Origin: an uncultured Clostridia bacterium
GTDB taxonomy: Bacteria; Bacillota; Clostridia; Oscillospirales; Acutalibacteraceae
Direction: 5' to 3'
Length of the DNA stretch: 64,000 bases
Assembly (NCBI GenBank): GCA_947598155.1
Contig: CANQFC010000001.1
Location: 372,001-436,000, forward strand
Made by a program: the position numbers and the translations under genes
Notes under the pieces: model-generated
Told to the model about the DNA's origin: nothing
The model's database searches: none
What the model saw: the letters and a program-made list of their open reading frames with translations, nothing else
Part shown: positions 1 to 8,644 of the stretch, piece after piece
Numbering within the stretch: position 1 is the stretch's first letter
Layout of the letters: each line of letters opens with the position of its first letter

Positions 1-1
1 C

Positions 2-406
2 GGCAGGCTTCTTGACCCCATCGCGGATAAAGTCCTCACCACCGCCGCTCTTTTAGCGTTTATGAAATTGGGGATTTGCAATATTTGGATAGTGATGATA
101 GTTCTTGCGAGAGAATTTACGATAGCCTCAATCCGTATGATAGCCGCTTCAAACGGGGTCGTGATACCCGCGAATATTTGGGGCAAGCTCAAAACGGTGA
201 GCCAAATGGTCTTTACCGTAATTATTATGATTTTAGGTGAGGTATATCAATACGCGGAAAATATTGTGCCGGGCGTAACCGCGCCGTATTATTTTACGCT
301 TTCCAATATTTCTAACACGCTTTTGTGGATAACGGCGGTTCTTGCGGTAATTTCCGGCGTTATTTACATAAAAGACAGTAAAAATGCCATAGATTATTCA
401 AAATAA
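2..406 (+). CDS. pgsA: CDP-diacylglycerol--glycerol-3-phosphate 3-phosphatidyltransferase, C-terminal part
   Basis: The reading frame is already open at base 2 and runs to a TAA at 404-406, so only the 3' part of the gene is present. The first residues, GRLLDPIADK, are the second half of the CDP-alcohol phosphotransferase motif (DGxxAR...GxxxDxxxD), which binds the Mg-CDP-lipid. Three hydrophobic segments follow. In this family the membrane enzyme makes phosphatidylglycerol phosphate, the precursor of anionic phospholipids. An internal ATG at 62 is not the start, because the catalytic motif lies upstream of it. The family name is certain; pgsA is favoured over other CDP-alcohol transferases by its length and Clostridial motif pattern. 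Confidence 0.85.
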   Translation, partial: GRLLDPIADKVLTTAALLAFMKLGICNIWIVMIVLAREFTIASIRMIAASNGVVIPANIWGKLKTVSQMVFTVIIMILGEVYQYAENIVPGVTAPYYFTLSNISNTLLWITAVLAVISGVIYIKDSKNAIDYSK

Positions 407-457
407 CAGTAGATTTTTTAAAAAATTGTGATATACTGTAATAAAATAAATGCGTTG

Positions 458-680
458 ATTAAGAAGAGTAGCAATTTTTTTCCTTTCAGAGAGAAGGCGC
501 CGTCGGCTGAAAGCGCCTTTAAGTCGGATTTTTGCGAAGTGCGCTTATGAGCAGGCAGGGGGAACTTAGTATCTCTGCACGGGTGATTCCGTTATTTATC
601 TTTGAGTTACAAAACGAAGTGGAACCGCGATTATTCGCCTTCGGGGTCTTTATCGGCCCTGAGGGCTTTTTATTTTTCGG
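458..680 (+). promoter_or_regulatory. T-box leader, probably tRNA-Cys specific, in front of cysE-cysS
   Basis: The 14-nt T-box core AAGTGGAACCGCG is at 617-629. It is followed by a competing terminator hairpin (GCCC-TGA-GGGC at 656-666, then a T run). Upstream are a Stem I with an AG-rich bulge (CAGAGAGAAGG near 497) and the matching 3' side ATCTCTGCACGGG. The triplet TGC at 576-578, in the specifier position, is a cysteine codon. That fits the genes downstream, serine acetyltransferase and cysteinyl-tRNA synthetase. Uncharged tRNA-Cys would stabilise the antiterminator and let transcription continue. A -10-like TATACT is at 432-437, but its -35 is poor. Confidence 0.9.
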
Positions 681-695
681 ATTTGAGGAGTTGAT

Positions 696-1355
696 ATGAT
701 GTTTGAACAGTTAAAAGAGGATATTGCGACCGTTAAAGAGAGGGACCCTGCGGCAAAATCAAGCGCGGAAATTCTTTTTCTGTATCCCGGTCTTAAAGCC
801 ATAAGAATGCACAGAAAGGCGTATTGGTTCTGGACTCATAATCATAAATTTATTGCACGCGCCATTTCACAGAGGGCGGTAAAAAAGACGGGAATTGAAA
901 TTCACCCTGCCGCCAAAATCGGCAAACGCTTTTTTATTGACCACGGAACGGGCGTTGTAATAGGTGAGACAACCGAAATAGGCGACGATGTTACTATTTA
1001 TCAGGGCGTTACCCTCGGCGGTACCGGCAAAGATGTCGGCAAACGCCACCCGACAATAGGCAACGGGGTTTTGATTGGCTCAGGCGCGAAGGTCTTAGGC
1101 CCGTTTAAAGTAGGGGATAACACAAATATTGCGGCAGGCGCCGTTGTACTTGACGAAATCCCTCCGAATTCAACTGCGGTCGGCGTACCCGCAAGGGTAG
1201 TAAAGCAGGGAGGCGTTCGCGTAGATAAACTCGACCAAGTTCATATTCCCGACCCCGTATCGCAGGAACTTTGTAAAATGGCAATAAGAATCGACAACCT
1301 GGAAAAAGAACTCAAAGCATATAAGGATAAGGAGAAAAAAGATGAAAATATATAA
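696..1355 (+). CDS. cysE: Serine O-acetyltransferase
   Basis: This enzyme acetylates L-serine with acetyl-CoA to O-acetylserine, the first committed step of cysteine synthesis. The 219 residues show the SAT pattern: a helical N-terminal region, then a left-handed beta-helix of hexapeptide repeats. The signature residues IDHGTGVVIGE and GVTLGGTG carry the catalytic His and Asp region, and GVPARVV closes the fold. A GAGGAG Shine-Dalgarno lies 7-8 bases before the ATG at 696; a second ATG at 699 is possible. The gene overlaps cysS by 14 bp, so the two are translationally coupled and both sit under the Cys T-box. Confidence 0.95.
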   Translation: MMFEQLKEDIATVKERDPAAKSSAEILFLYPGLKAIRMHRKAYWFWTHNHKFIARAISQRAVKKTGIEIHPAAKIGKRFFIDHGTGVVIGETTEIGDDVTIYQGVTLGGTGKDVGKRHPTIGNGVLIGSGAKVLGPFKVGDNTNIAAGAVVLDEIPPNSTAVGVPARVVKQGGVRVDKLDQVHIPDPVSQELCKMAIRIDNLEKELKAYKDKEKKDENI

Positions 1356-2742
1356 TACCCTTACAAGAAAAAAAGAAGAGCTTAAAACCATAAATGAGGG
1401 CGAAGTTAAAATTTACGCCTGCGGACCAACCGTTTATAATTTCATTCATATTGGCAACGCGAGGCCGCTGTGCGTTTTTGACACTCTTCGCCGTTATCTT
1501 GAATACAGAGGCTACAACGTAAGATTTGTACAGAATTTTACCGATATTGACGATAAAATAATTAAAAAAGCTATCGAGGAAAATTCCGATTACAAAACCG
1601 TTTCGGAAAAATATATAAAAGAGTTTTGGAAAGACGTTAAGGGGATGAATTTTAAAGAGGCGACCGTTCACCCGAAGGCAACCGAGAATATTGACGAGAT
1701 TATAAGTATTATCAGTACGCTTGTTGAAAAAGGATACGCCTACGCGGTTGAAAACGGCGACGTTTATTTCAGCCCGAGCAAATTTAAGGATTACGGCAAG
1801 CTGTCGCATCAGCCTCTTGAGGATTTGGAGGCAGGCGCAAGAATAAATATAGGCGAGCTTAAAAAAGAGCCAATGGACTTTGCCCTTTGGAAAGGCGCAA
1901 AGCCCGGCGAGCCCTACTGGGATTCGCCTTGGGGCAAAGGCAGACCGGGCTGGCATATTGAGTGCTCCGCTATGGTACGGCGCTATCTCGGAGAAACTAT
2001 TGATATTCACTGCGGCGGTCAGGATTTGATTTTCCCTCATCACGAAAATGAAATAGCGCAGAGCGAGTGCTGTAACGGCGTTCCGTTTGCCAATTATTGG
2101 ATGCATAACGGGTATATCAATGTTGATAACGTAAAAATGTCTAAATCTCTCGGCAATTTTTTTACGGTTCGCGACGTCGCCGAAAAATATGGTTATGAGC
2201 CTATACGCTATCTGATGATTTCATCGCAGTACAGAAGTCCCATAAATTACAGCGTTGACATTATTGAGCAGTGCAGAGCCGCACTTCAGCGCCTTTACAC
2301 CTGCCGGGACAATCTTGATTTTGCGATTGCCAACGGTTGTCATACTGTTCCGGAAAACTTTGAGGAAATCAAAGATAAGCTCTCTTCCAGACGGGAACAG
2401 TTTATTGAGGCTATGGACGACGACCTGAATACCGCCGACGCGATTTCGGTTATATTTGAGCTTGTCCGCGACATAAACACAAATGTCATAGGAGAAAACG
2501 CGTCAAGTGAACTTGCCGAAATTGCCGCAAATATTTTTGACGAGCTCACAGGAGTGCTCGGCCTTGTGTATAACAGAAAAACAGATTCTCTCGGCGATGA
2601 GATAGAAGAGCTTATTGAATCGCGCCAAAATGCGAGAAAGGAAAAGAACTGGGCGGAAGCGGATAGAATCCGCGATGAACTTAAAGCTCGGGGTATTATT
2701 CTTGAGGACACGCCGCAGGGCGTTAAATGGCACAGGGAATAA
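1342..2742 (+). CDS. cysS: Cysteinyl-tRNA synthetase
   Basis: This class I aminoacyl-tRNA synthetase charges tRNA-Cys. The 466 residues match the usual length. The HIGH motif appears as IHIGN near residue 35, and the KMSKS loop as KMSKSLGNF near 267. Zinc-ligand Cys and His residues are in CGPTVY, WHIECS and FPHHENE. The C-terminal helical anticodon-binding region ends with the typical DRIRDELKARGI...DTPQG stretch. The ATG sits inside the end of cysE with an AAGGAGAAAAAAG ribosome site. Its stop codon touches the stop of the convergent lipoprotein gene at 2743, with no terminator between them. Confidence 0.97.
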   Translation: MKIYNTLTRKKEELKTINEGEVKIYACGPTVYNFIHIGNARPLCVFDTLRRYLEYRGYNVRFVQNFTDIDDKIIKKAIEENSDYKTVSEKYIKEFWKDVKGMNFKEATVHPKATENIDEIISIISTLVEKGYAYAVENGDVYFSPSKFKDYGKLSHQPLEDLEAGARINIGELKKEPMDFALWKGAKPGEPYWDSPWGKGRPGWHIECSAMVRRYLGETIDIHCGGQDLIFPHHENEIAQSECCNGVPFANYWMHNGYINVDNVKMSKSLGNFFTVRDVAEKYGYEPIRYLMISSQYRSPINYSVDIIEQCRAALQRLYTCRDNLDFAIANGCHTVPENFEEIKDKLSSRREQFIEAMDDDLNTADAISVIFELVRDINTNVIGENASSELAEIAANIFDELTGVLGLVYNRKTDSLGDEIEELIESRQNARKEKNWAEADRIRDELKARGIILEDTPQGVKWHRE

Positions 2743-3228
2743 TTAAACTCTTTCGCAGAAAACCGTGACAGACGATTCGTTTGTGATAACTGAATATTGA
2801 AACTTACCGACGGTGTTTAGCTTGTTGCCGTCGGTAAATTTTATGCTCTCAGCGGAAATTTTACAGTCTTCAAGCGCGCGGGAAGTATCGTCGGGCGAAT
2901 TTAGAGTAAAAACCGAAACGCATTTTTTGAAACTGTCCAAAAATGAGGATAATTCGCTTTCTTTTTCTTTAGGCAGTATTCCCGCAAGACCGCGGATATT
3001 ATTGCTGTTTCCCAAATAAAACACAAAAAGGAACGAATTGATATTACAGTAAACAGTGCTGTTTTCTCCGTTTTTTTCGAGAAGTATAGACTTTTCGTCG
3101 AGAACGAGTCCGAAATCCTTTTGTATTCTGTCAGAATATTCGCCTATGCCCATCTTTGTTTCTCTTGAGCAACCGCAGGCTAAAATTAAAATACAAAAAA
3201 CTAAAATTAAAGATATTATTTTCCTCAT
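2743..3228 (-). CDS. Putative lipoprotein of unknown function
   Basis: The product has 161 residues and begins with a short positively charged end and a hydrophobic stretch. This finishes in ILACGC, a plausible lipobox with the lipid-attached Cys at residue 18 or 20. The remainder is a small soluble domain with alternating strands and helices that I do not recognise. The gene converges on cysS with no space between the stops, so read-through antisense to either gene is likely. It is divergent from the efflux adaptor gene at 3374. Expected location is the outer face of the cytoplasmic membrane. The function is not inferable from sequence alone. Confidence 0.7.
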   Translation of the reverse strand: MRKIISLILVFCILILACGCSRETKMGIGEYSDRIQKDFGLVLDEKSILLEKNGENSTVYCNINSFLFVFYLGNSNNIRGLAGILPKEKESELSSFLDSFKKCVSVFTLNSPDDTSRALEDCKISAESIKFTDGNKLNTVGKFQYSVITNESSVTVFCERV

Positions 3229-3305
3229 TTTGACCGCCCTTTATTTTTTTACAGATATATATGAAAATTGTGAACAAAAATTTACAATTTTTTTTAAAAA
3301 ATCTA

Positions 3306-3334
3306 TTGGAAAAAGTATCAAATTTTATTATAAT
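3306..3334 (+). promoter_or_regulatory. Sigma-A type promoter for the efflux adaptor operon
   Basis: TTGGAA (3306-3311) and TATAAT (3329-3334) are separated by exactly 17 bases. The site lies about 40 bases before the TTG start at 3374. The -10 is a perfect consensus. Confidence 0.8.
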
Positions 3335-3373
3335 CATCTGGTATAGATTATTTTTATAAGGTTGTGTGTTATT

Positions 3374-4939
3374 TTGTTAAAAAGTTTTAAGAAAAAAAGC
3401 ACGAAGTCAAAAATTGCAATTATAGCTTTGGCGGTTATTATACTCGCTTTACTGGTTTACGTTCTTTATGAACAGTTTAAGCCCGAAAAACCCGTTTCTT
3501 ATGAAATGGCTGAGGCGTCATACGGTTCGATTACAGATTCGCTTGACGTCAGCGGCACGGTAAAGTCGGGTTACTCTCACAACTACATCGCGATTAAAGG
3601 CGTTGTTGCGGAATCGGTTAAAGTTTCGGTAGGCGATGAAGTAAAAAAAGGCGACCTTATAGCTACCTTTAATGTGAGCGGAGCTTCACAGTACCTTGCA
3701 AATGCAAAAAAAGACTATGATTCCGCTTTAAACGATTATAACAAAGCGCTTTCGGCTGTAAAGAATGCCTCGGAAAGCAAGAGTAAAAATGAAACGGCAA
3801 TTAAGAACAAAAAAGCCGAAATAGCGGCAAAGGAAAAGGAAATTGCCGAATTGGAAAAACAGCTTGAATCATCAAATTCCCAAATTGCTCAAACTAAAAT
3901 TCCCGAAGAACAAATTAAAGCTATCGCCGATTCAATGCGCAATAACGGCGCAACTGAAGAAGAAATAGAGGCGTTTATCGCCTCCGCGTCCAGTGTTACG
4001 GTTCCCACCGCTCCCGAAAACAGCGCGCTTTATCAGACCGTTATTCAGAAAAATTTAGAGCTCTCTCAGCTAAACGCACAGCTTACCTCTTTGCAGGCGG
4101 AAGGTTCTCTGTACATTGATACCGATAACGACTCCTACACCGAAACTCTTAAAAATGTCGCCGACAGCAAAAAAAAGACTTATGAAAGCATAAAATCCGT
4201 TTATGACGAGTTAAAAAACGGCTGGTACGCGGATAAGGACGGCATAATTACAAAGGTAAATGTTAAACCCGGGGAAAATTTTGCGCCTGTTCAGGAAAAC
4301 TCCGCCGCTTTTGACCTCGGTTCGCTTTTCGGAAATTCACAGTACAGCAATATCCTGTCATCACTTATCGGCTCTTCTGATGACGCTCAAATCGGGACAG
4401 GAGTAACGCTTGACAGCTATGACGACCTTATAGTTTCCATTTCTGTCGGAAAAGACGACCTTATAAAGATAAATACCGGTATGAAAGCCTCAGTTACAAG
4501 TCTTGACAAGAGCTATGAGGGCGAAATTATATACGTTGCCGCCTCAGCTGATGAGCAAAGCGGCCTTGATGTAGGTTCTATCGCAGGCAGCCTTTTGAAC
4601 GGTTCGGGGTCTTCGGGAGGCGCGCTTGTAGAGGTTAAAATTAAAAATCCCGATAAAAATGTTGTGATAGGCTTTGACGCCGACGTAAAAATTTCACTTA
4701 AAACGCTGGACAATGTTTTAAAAGTGCCGGTTGAATCGGTACTTTACGACAACGGTTCATATTATGTTTTTGTTTATGACAGCCAAACAGGCAAAGTTAA
4801 AAAACAGCCCGTTGAACACGGAATTCTTGACGATACGCATTACCAGGTAATTTCCGGTGTGAATGAGGGCGATTTGTTAATAAAGAGTCCCGACCCGTTA
4901 ATGACAGACGGAACAAAGGTTGAGCAGAAAAAGGCGTAA
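3374..4939 (+). CDS. HlyD/MacA-type membrane fusion (efflux adaptor) protein
   Basis: After a Lys-rich N-terminus comes one membrane anchor (about residues 10-32). A biotinyl-lipoyl-like half follows (VSGTVKSG...GVVAESVKVSVGDEVKKGDLIATFNVSG), then a long coiled coil rich in Lys, Glu and Ala, the second lipoyl half (GIITKVNVKPGENF), and beta-barrel domains ending with VPVESVLYDNGSYYVFV. In this family the protein couples an ABC permease to export across the envelope. The frame is open from a TTG at 3362; the TTG at 3374 is preferred because ATAAGG at 3356 is too close to the first. The permease gene follows 15 bp after the stop. The length (about 521 residues) is large for the family, mostly because of the coiled coil and a Ser/Gly-rich insertion. 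Confidence 0.85.
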   Translation: MLKSFKKKSTKSKIAIIALAVIILALLVYVLYEQFKPEKPVSYEMAEASYGSITDSLDVSGTVKSGYSHNYIAIKGVVAESVKVSVGDEVKKGDLIATFNVSGASQYLANAKKDYDSALNDYNKALSAVKNASESKSKNETAIKNKKAEIAAKEKEIAELEKQLESSNSQIAQTKIPEEQIKAIADSMRNNGATEEEIEAFIASASSVTVPTAPENSALYQTVIQKNLELSQLNAQLTSLQAEGSLYIDTDNDSYTETLKNVADSKKKTYESIKSVYDELKNGWYADKDGIITKVNVKPGENFAPVQENSAAFDLGSLFGNSQYSNILSSLIGSSDDAQIGTGVTLDSYDDLIVSISVGKDDLIKINTGMKASVTSLDKSYEGEIIYVAASADEQSGLDVGSIAGSLLNGSGSSGGALVEVKIKNPDKNVVIGFDADVKISLKTLDNVLKVPVESVLYDNGSYYVFVYDSQTGKVKKQPVEHGILDDTHYQVISGVNEGDLLIKSPDPLMTDGTKVEQKKA

Positions 4940-4954
4940 GAGGTGTTATAAAGC

Positions 4955-6199
4955 TTGAGTATTAAAGAAAATATTCGCATTGCCATATTCAGCATTAAAA
5001 CCAATATAATGCGCTCGCTTCTCACAATGCTCGGAATTATTATAGGAGTTGCCTCGGTTATCGCTATAATCACAGTAGGCGACGGAGGCAGAGACTACAT
5101 TGTCGGTATGATTCGCAATTTGGGCAACAGCGCGATAGCTTTAACCGTAAACACAAAAACTGCGGACGATGAAGACTATTTTACGGACAGAGATATTGAG
5201 GCTATCAAAAAGCTGGACGGTGTTCAGCACGCTTCAATGCAGTCAATGGCAATGAGCCAGATTACTGTTAACGGGGAAAACGGCTTTTTAATGGGAATAG
5301 GCTGTAACACAGATATTCAGATGATAACGCAGACCCCGTGCCTTTTCGGCAGATATTTCAGCGAAGAAGAATACGTCCAGGGCAAAAAAGTAGGCGTTAT
5401 TGACGTAGGAAGCGCTATGCAGGTTTTTGGCAGAAAAGATGTCGTCGGCGAGTATATCCACTGCAAAAGCAACGATATTACCGTACCGATAAAAATAATC
5501 GGCGTAGTTGATATTATGGCAAGTTACGGCATAGATACGGATGATATGATGAACAGTTTTTCGTCAATGTCGGGCGATATTCAGATGATGAGTTGTATGA
5601 TTCTTATGCCTGCCACGATTGTAAGCGACTTGGGCGGTAAATATAATCATTATGAAACCATAAATATCACCTGTGATGACGAAAGCAAGCTTGACGGTAT
5701 AGGAGCTTCGGCGTTGAATTATATTCGCTCGCTTCACGGTAATTATGATAAGGACTGTTATTCGGTTACAAATTATGCCACTTACATTGATTTGCTTGAC
5801 ACGGTCATAAACGTATTTACAATATTTATTGCGGCGGTAAGCGCGATTTCTCTCATTGTCGGGGGAATAGGCGTTATGAACATAATGCTTGTGTCCATTA
5901 CGGAAAGAACAAGAGAAATCGGTATCAGAAAATCGCTTGGCGCTAAGACGGGCACAATACTTTTCCAGTTCCTTACGGAATCCGTAATTCTCTGCCTTAT
6001 CGGCGGTTCAATCGGCTTGCTTTTAGGCGTTGCCTCAGCGGCATTGGTTTCATATATTATGAAAGTGCCGTTGGCCGTGAAGTTCTCAACCGTTGCAATC
6101 GCAATCGGATTTTCTTCGGCAATCGGCATAATATTCGGTGTTTACCCCGCAAGGCGCGCCGCAAAAATGCCGCCTATTGAGGCTCTCCGCAGAGATTGA
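4955..6199 (+). CDS. MacB-type ABC transporter permease (FtsX family)
   Basis: The 414 residues show the MacB topology: one TM near residues 20-40 (MLGIIIGVASVIAI), a large extracellular MacB_PCD domain, then three C-terminal TMs. These carry the FtsX signature (GGIGVMNIMLVSITERTREIG, IRKSLGA...FLTESV, GIIFGVYPARRAAKMPPIEALR). The TTG start is supported by AGAGGTG eight bases upstream. With the preceding adaptor it should form an export or mechanotransmission complex for a peptide, antibiotic or glycolipid. No ATP-binding subunit is encoded here, although this family needs one, so the ATPase must come from another locus. Confidence 0.88.
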   Translation: MSIKENIRIAIFSIKTNIMRSLLTMLGIIIGVASVIAIITVGDGGRDYIVGMIRNLGNSAIALTVNTKTADDEDYFTDRDIEAIKKLDGVQHASMQSMAMSQITVNGENGFLMGIGCNTDIQMITQTPCLFGRYFSEEEYVQGKKVGVIDVGSAMQVFGRKDVVGEYIHCKSNDITVPIKIIGVVDIMASYGIDTDDMMNSFSSMSGDIQMMSCMILMPATIVSDLGGKYNHYETINITCDDESKLDGIGASALNYIRSLHGNYDKDCYSVTNYATYIDLLDTVINVFTIFIAAVSAISLIVGGIGVMNIMLVSITERTREIGIRKSLGAKTGTILFQFLTESVILCLIGGSIGLLLGVASAALVSYIMKVPLAVKFSTVAIAIGFSSAIGIIFGVYPARRAAKMPPIEALRRD

Positions 6200-6218
6200 T
6201 AATATACGGAATTTTCAC

Positions 6219-6249
6219 ACTCCTCTGATTTTTCAGGGGAGTTTTTTTT
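6219..6249 (+). terminator. Rho-independent terminator after the MacB-like permease
   Basis: The 10-bp stem ACTCCTCTGA/TCAGGGGAGT (one G-U pair) has a TTTT loop and is followed by TTTTTTT. It begins 20 bases after the permease stop. Confidence 0.9.
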
Positions 6250-6651
6250 ATTCTCTTTTTTCGGTTTTGCAGGTAATCCTTCAAAATTAAAAATGAATAT
6301 ACATTTGCATATTCACTAAAAATCTGTTAGCGTAAAGCAATTTGCTTTACAAAAAAATTTCTTATGAAATTAACAAATTGCTTGTTTAGCTCACTTTTAA
6401 ACACTTTCAACAGAGTTTTCAACAATTTGTGTGTTGAAATTTAAGTCAGTTTTTGGCTGAATAATTTAAAATTTAATCTGAATTTTATTCAAAAAAAACA
6501 AAGAGGCGCGGGAAATTATCGCAAAAAATGAAGTAAATCCGTTAAAATCAACAAATAAGTGATAAATTTCTATTTTCGGCAAAATTTTCTTTGATTATCG
6601 GCAATTTTTAAAATTTTTTTAATTTTATTTGAAAAAATATGTATTTTGCTA
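6250..6651. other. AT-rich intergenic region without a recognisable gene
   Basis: About 400 bases, strongly A+T rich, separate the permease terminator from the spo0A promoter. The only clear structure is a 19-bp palindrome at 6332-6350 (GTAAAGCAA-T-TTGCTTTAC) followed by seven A. A related degenerate sequence with AACAAATTGCTTGTT lies 20 bases further on. No ORF with a ribosome site is visible. The length and composition would suit regulatory binding ahead of a master sporulation regulator, but no 0A box or SigH promoter could be defined by eye. Confidence 0.5.
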
Positions 6652-6680
6652 TTGCCATTTTATCCCATTTATGGTAAAAT
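6652..6680 (+). promoter_or_regulatory. Promoter of spo0A
   Basis: TTGCCA (6652-6657) and TAAAAT (6675-6680) are spaced by 17 bases. The spo0A ATG follows 53 bases later with a GGAGG ribosome site at 6722. This looks like vegetative sigma-A. Confidence 0.7.
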
Positions 6681-6733
6681 ATGGAAGAAATAAAGAAGCC
6701 GAGTCAGGCTTTTAAAAATACGGAGGAAAAAAT

Positions 6734-7492
6734 ATGAATAACGGATTAAAAGTAGTAGTGACCGGAGAAGGTACGGATTTCGGAAGGAATTGTGTAAATT
6801 TGCTGCGTTCTTACGGCTGTGAGGTCAGTCTTTGTCAAAAGGACGGCAAAGCACTTCTTTCTAAAATTGAGAAAAGCTCGCCCGATGTTGTGGTGATGGA
6901 TGCGTTTATGTCAGGGTTAGACGCGCTTGGCGTCACTGAGGAGTTGAAATCAAAGGACAATCCGCCGCTTATTATGGTGATGTCAAGCTCTGACAATCAG
7001 CGTTTTGAACAGGAACTTCTTTCCGCAGGAGCGGATTATTATTTCTTAAAGCCATTTGACATTGAAATGCTTGCAAGAAGGATAACACAGCTTTCTTCGC
7101 ACAGCGCAGCTAAGCCCGAGCCGAGAAAGAGCGATGACGCCGAACTTCAGGTAACGGTCAGCGAAATAATGCATCAGATAGGCGTTCCGGCTCACATAAA
7201 AGGTTACTGCTATTTAAGAGAGGCCATTATTCTTTCAATTAACGACCGTGAAATGATGAGCTCCGTTACGAAAATTTTGTATCCGACGGTAGCGAAGATG
7301 TACGGAACAACCGCCTCCCGTGTTGAGCGCGCAATACGCCATGCCATTGAAGTAGCTTGGGACAGGGGAGATATTGACGTTTTAAGCTCATACTTCGGAT
7401 ATACTATTCAAAATTCGCGGGGAAAGCCTACCAATTCGGAGTTTATCGCGATGATAAGCGATAAAATGCGTCTGAGAATGAAAATTTCATAA
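6734..7492 (+). CDS. spo0A: Stage 0 sporulation protein A, master response regulator
   Basis: The 252 residues comprise a receiver domain (phospho-acceptor Asp near residue 56 in VVVMDAF, Ser/Thr switch in VMSSS, Lys in FLKPF) and the Spo0A C-terminal DNA-binding domain. The latter shows the diagnostic [10 protein letters not shown] and [14 protein letters not shown] recognition-helix region. Phosphorylated Spo0A binds 0A boxes and commits the cell to sporulation. The receiver is somewhat degenerate at the N-terminus ([12 protein letters not shown] instead of the usual acidic DD pair). It is a monocistronic gene with its own promoter and a bidirectional terminator. The length and C-terminal motif make the assignment firm. 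Confidence 0.97.
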   Translation: MNNGLKVVVTGEGTDFGRNCVNLLRSYGCEVSLCQKDGKALLSKIEKSSPDVVVMDAFMSGLDALGVTEELKSKDNPPLIMVMSSSDNQRFEQELLSAGADYYFLKPFDIEMLARRITQLSSHSAAKPEPRKSDDAELQVTVSEIMHQIGVPAHIKGYCYLREAIILSINDREMMSSVTKILYPTVAKMYGTTASRVERAIRHAIEVAWDRGDIDVLSSYFGYTIQNSRGKPTNSEFIAMISDKMRLRMKIS

Positions 7493-7506
7493 TAAAATTA
7501 AATATA

Positions 7507-7545
7507 AAAAACGGCACACAGAAATGTATGCCGTTTTTGCTGTTT
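7507..7545. terminator. Bidirectional terminator between spo0A and the nitroreductase gene
   Basis: The stem AAAAACGGCA/TGCCGTTTTT at 7507-7538 has additional ACA/TGT pairing inside. A flank and T flank serve both strands. It sits exactly between two convergent genes. Confidence 0.88.
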
Positions 7546-7564
7546 TTATAGCTTTTAATTTTAT

Positions 7565-8233
7565 TTACACGAATACGAAATTTCCTTTGCCTGCGCCCGC
7601 CTCAAAGTGGTATTTTACAATGCCCAGCGTAACGCCTTTGCAAGCGCCGCCGCGCGGGACGAGCTTAACCTCATTGCCGTTTCTGAGGATAAATCGAAAT
7701 TTTTGCTTATTAAGCGCCGTCGGAGCAAGCATGGCGTAATCCATACCCTTCATAAACCACGGGGGCATATCCCCTCTGAAATCACAGAGCTTGTCAATGG
7801 AACAGTTTTTGTGAGGCACGCCCTGCGTTTCGCCGTATCCGACAGTAATAATACAGAGGAGCTTTTCTCCGTTTTCCGTTTTATATTTTGCCTTTCTTCT
7901 GCTGAAAGTGCCGCCGACAAAACAGGTGTTCAGACCTAAGCTCTGCGCCTTTAAAACGACCTGAGTCCCAAAATAACCTGCGTTCATTTCGTTTTCAAAT
8001 GTCTTTTTGCCGATAATCGCGATATAATTGTTTGCGTTTTTAAAACCGATTTTTCTTGAAATATGACAGTCAAAAGCGTATGGTTCGTCCAGATAAAGAC
8101 AGAATTTAAGTCCGCTTTTTTCCTCTGCCGATTTCAGTTCCGCTTTGAGCGTTTCAAGCGTTTCGCCTTCGATTTTCTGTTCTGTGTACTGCCTTACAGA
8201 ATGTCTGCTCTTCATAAGCTGTAAAGTATCCAA
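7565..8233 (-). CDS. Nitroreductase-family protein (TM1586-like)
   Basis: The frame is open from 8281, but the best start is the TTG at 8233. It lies just after the stop of the upstream gene and has AGGAAAGGGG at the right distance, giving 223 residues. The N-terminal MKSRHSVRQYTEQKI is the FMN-binding start of nitroreductases. A Gly-rich stretch (NAGYFGTQVVLKAQSLGLNTCFVGG) and GYGETQG follow, as in the putative TM1586 nitroreductases. These are FMN-dependent, NAD(P)H-using cytoplasmic enzymes of mostly unknown substrate. The gene forms a two-gene unit with the DUF1292 gene upstream. Confidence 0.8.
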   Translation of the reverse strand: MDTLQLMKSRHSVRQYTEQKIEGETLETLKAELKSAEEKSGLKFCLYLDEPYAFDCHISRKIGFKNANNYIAIIGKKTFENEMNAGYFGTQVVLKAQSLGLNTCFVGGTFSRRKAKYKTENGEKLLCIITVGYGETQGVPHKNCSIDKLCDFRGDMPPWFMKGMDYAMLAPTALNKQKFRFILRNGNEVKLVPRGGACKGVTLGIVKYHFEAGAGKGNFVFV

Positions 8234-8237
8234 AATT

Positions 8238-8519
8238 TCAGCCCCTTTCCTCTGAAAGATATTCCTCAAGTTTTTTGTCAATTTCTTTCCACTCGCTGTC
8301 TGACGTAATTGCGGTAAAGGTTATATCCTCGTCGTTGATGTATTCCTCCACTGCGGAGGCAAACACGCTCATATTTCCGTCTTTATCGGTTGAACCGTCC
8401 GTATAAACAATATATACCTTGCCGCTTAATTCGCTTTCAAAAGAAAAAAGTAATTGACATTCAATATCCTTTCCGTCACTACCCTGAACGGTAAAAATTC
8501 CGTCAGTGCTTTCGTACAT
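8238..8519 (-). CDS. DUF1292 family protein
   Basis: The product is a small acidic protein of 93 residues. The ATG at 8519 is chosen over a GTG at 8528 because AGAGGTG sits six bases before it. The pattern (short strand, GSDGKDIECQLLFSFE, KVYIVYTDGS, acidic C-terminus with EEYLSE) fits DUF1292 proteins. These are common in Firmicutes and have no established function. It is the first gene of a two-gene minus-strand unit with its own promoter at 8539-8567; the nitroreductase start follows its stop by five bases. Confidence 0.7.
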   Translation of the reverse strand: MYESTDGIFTVQGSDGKDIECQLLFSFESELSGKVYIVYTDGSTDKDGNMSVFASAVEEYINDEDITFTAITSDSEWKEIDKKLEEYLSEERG

Positions 8520-8538
8520 ATACTTCACCTCTACATAA

Positions 8539-8567
8539 AATATAACACATTACATTTGATTTTGCAA
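8539..8567 (-). promoter_or_regulatory. Promoter of the DUF1292-nitroreductase unit
   Basis: On the minus strand, TTGCAA (8567-8562) and TATATT (8544-8539) are 17 bases apart and about 20 bases before the ATG at 8519. Confidence 0.65.
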
Positions 8568-8582
8568 CTAAAGTCTGCCGTC

Positions 8583-8611
8583 TTGACTTTTGGGGGTGCG
8601 TATGATATAAT
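8583..8611 (+). promoter_or_regulatory. Promoter of the EamA transporter gene
   Basis: TTGACT (8583-8588), a 17-base spacer and TATAAT (8606-8611) form a near-consensus site 34 bases before the ATG. It is back to back with the divergent DUF1292 promoter. Confidence 0.85.
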
Positions 8612-8644
8612 ACGCATAATTTTGAGTAAGAGGTTTTCATTTTT

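Noticed and set aside
1312-2106. 264-residue minus-strand ORF
   Set aside because: It lies wholly antisense to cysS, has no ribosome site, and its protein sequence has no recognisable motif; it is a mirror of the synthetase codons.
6332-6350. Terminator from the palindrome GTAAAGCAA/TTGCTTTAC
   Set aside because: The A run follows on the plus strand, so it could only end a minus-strand transcript, and no such gene exists there.
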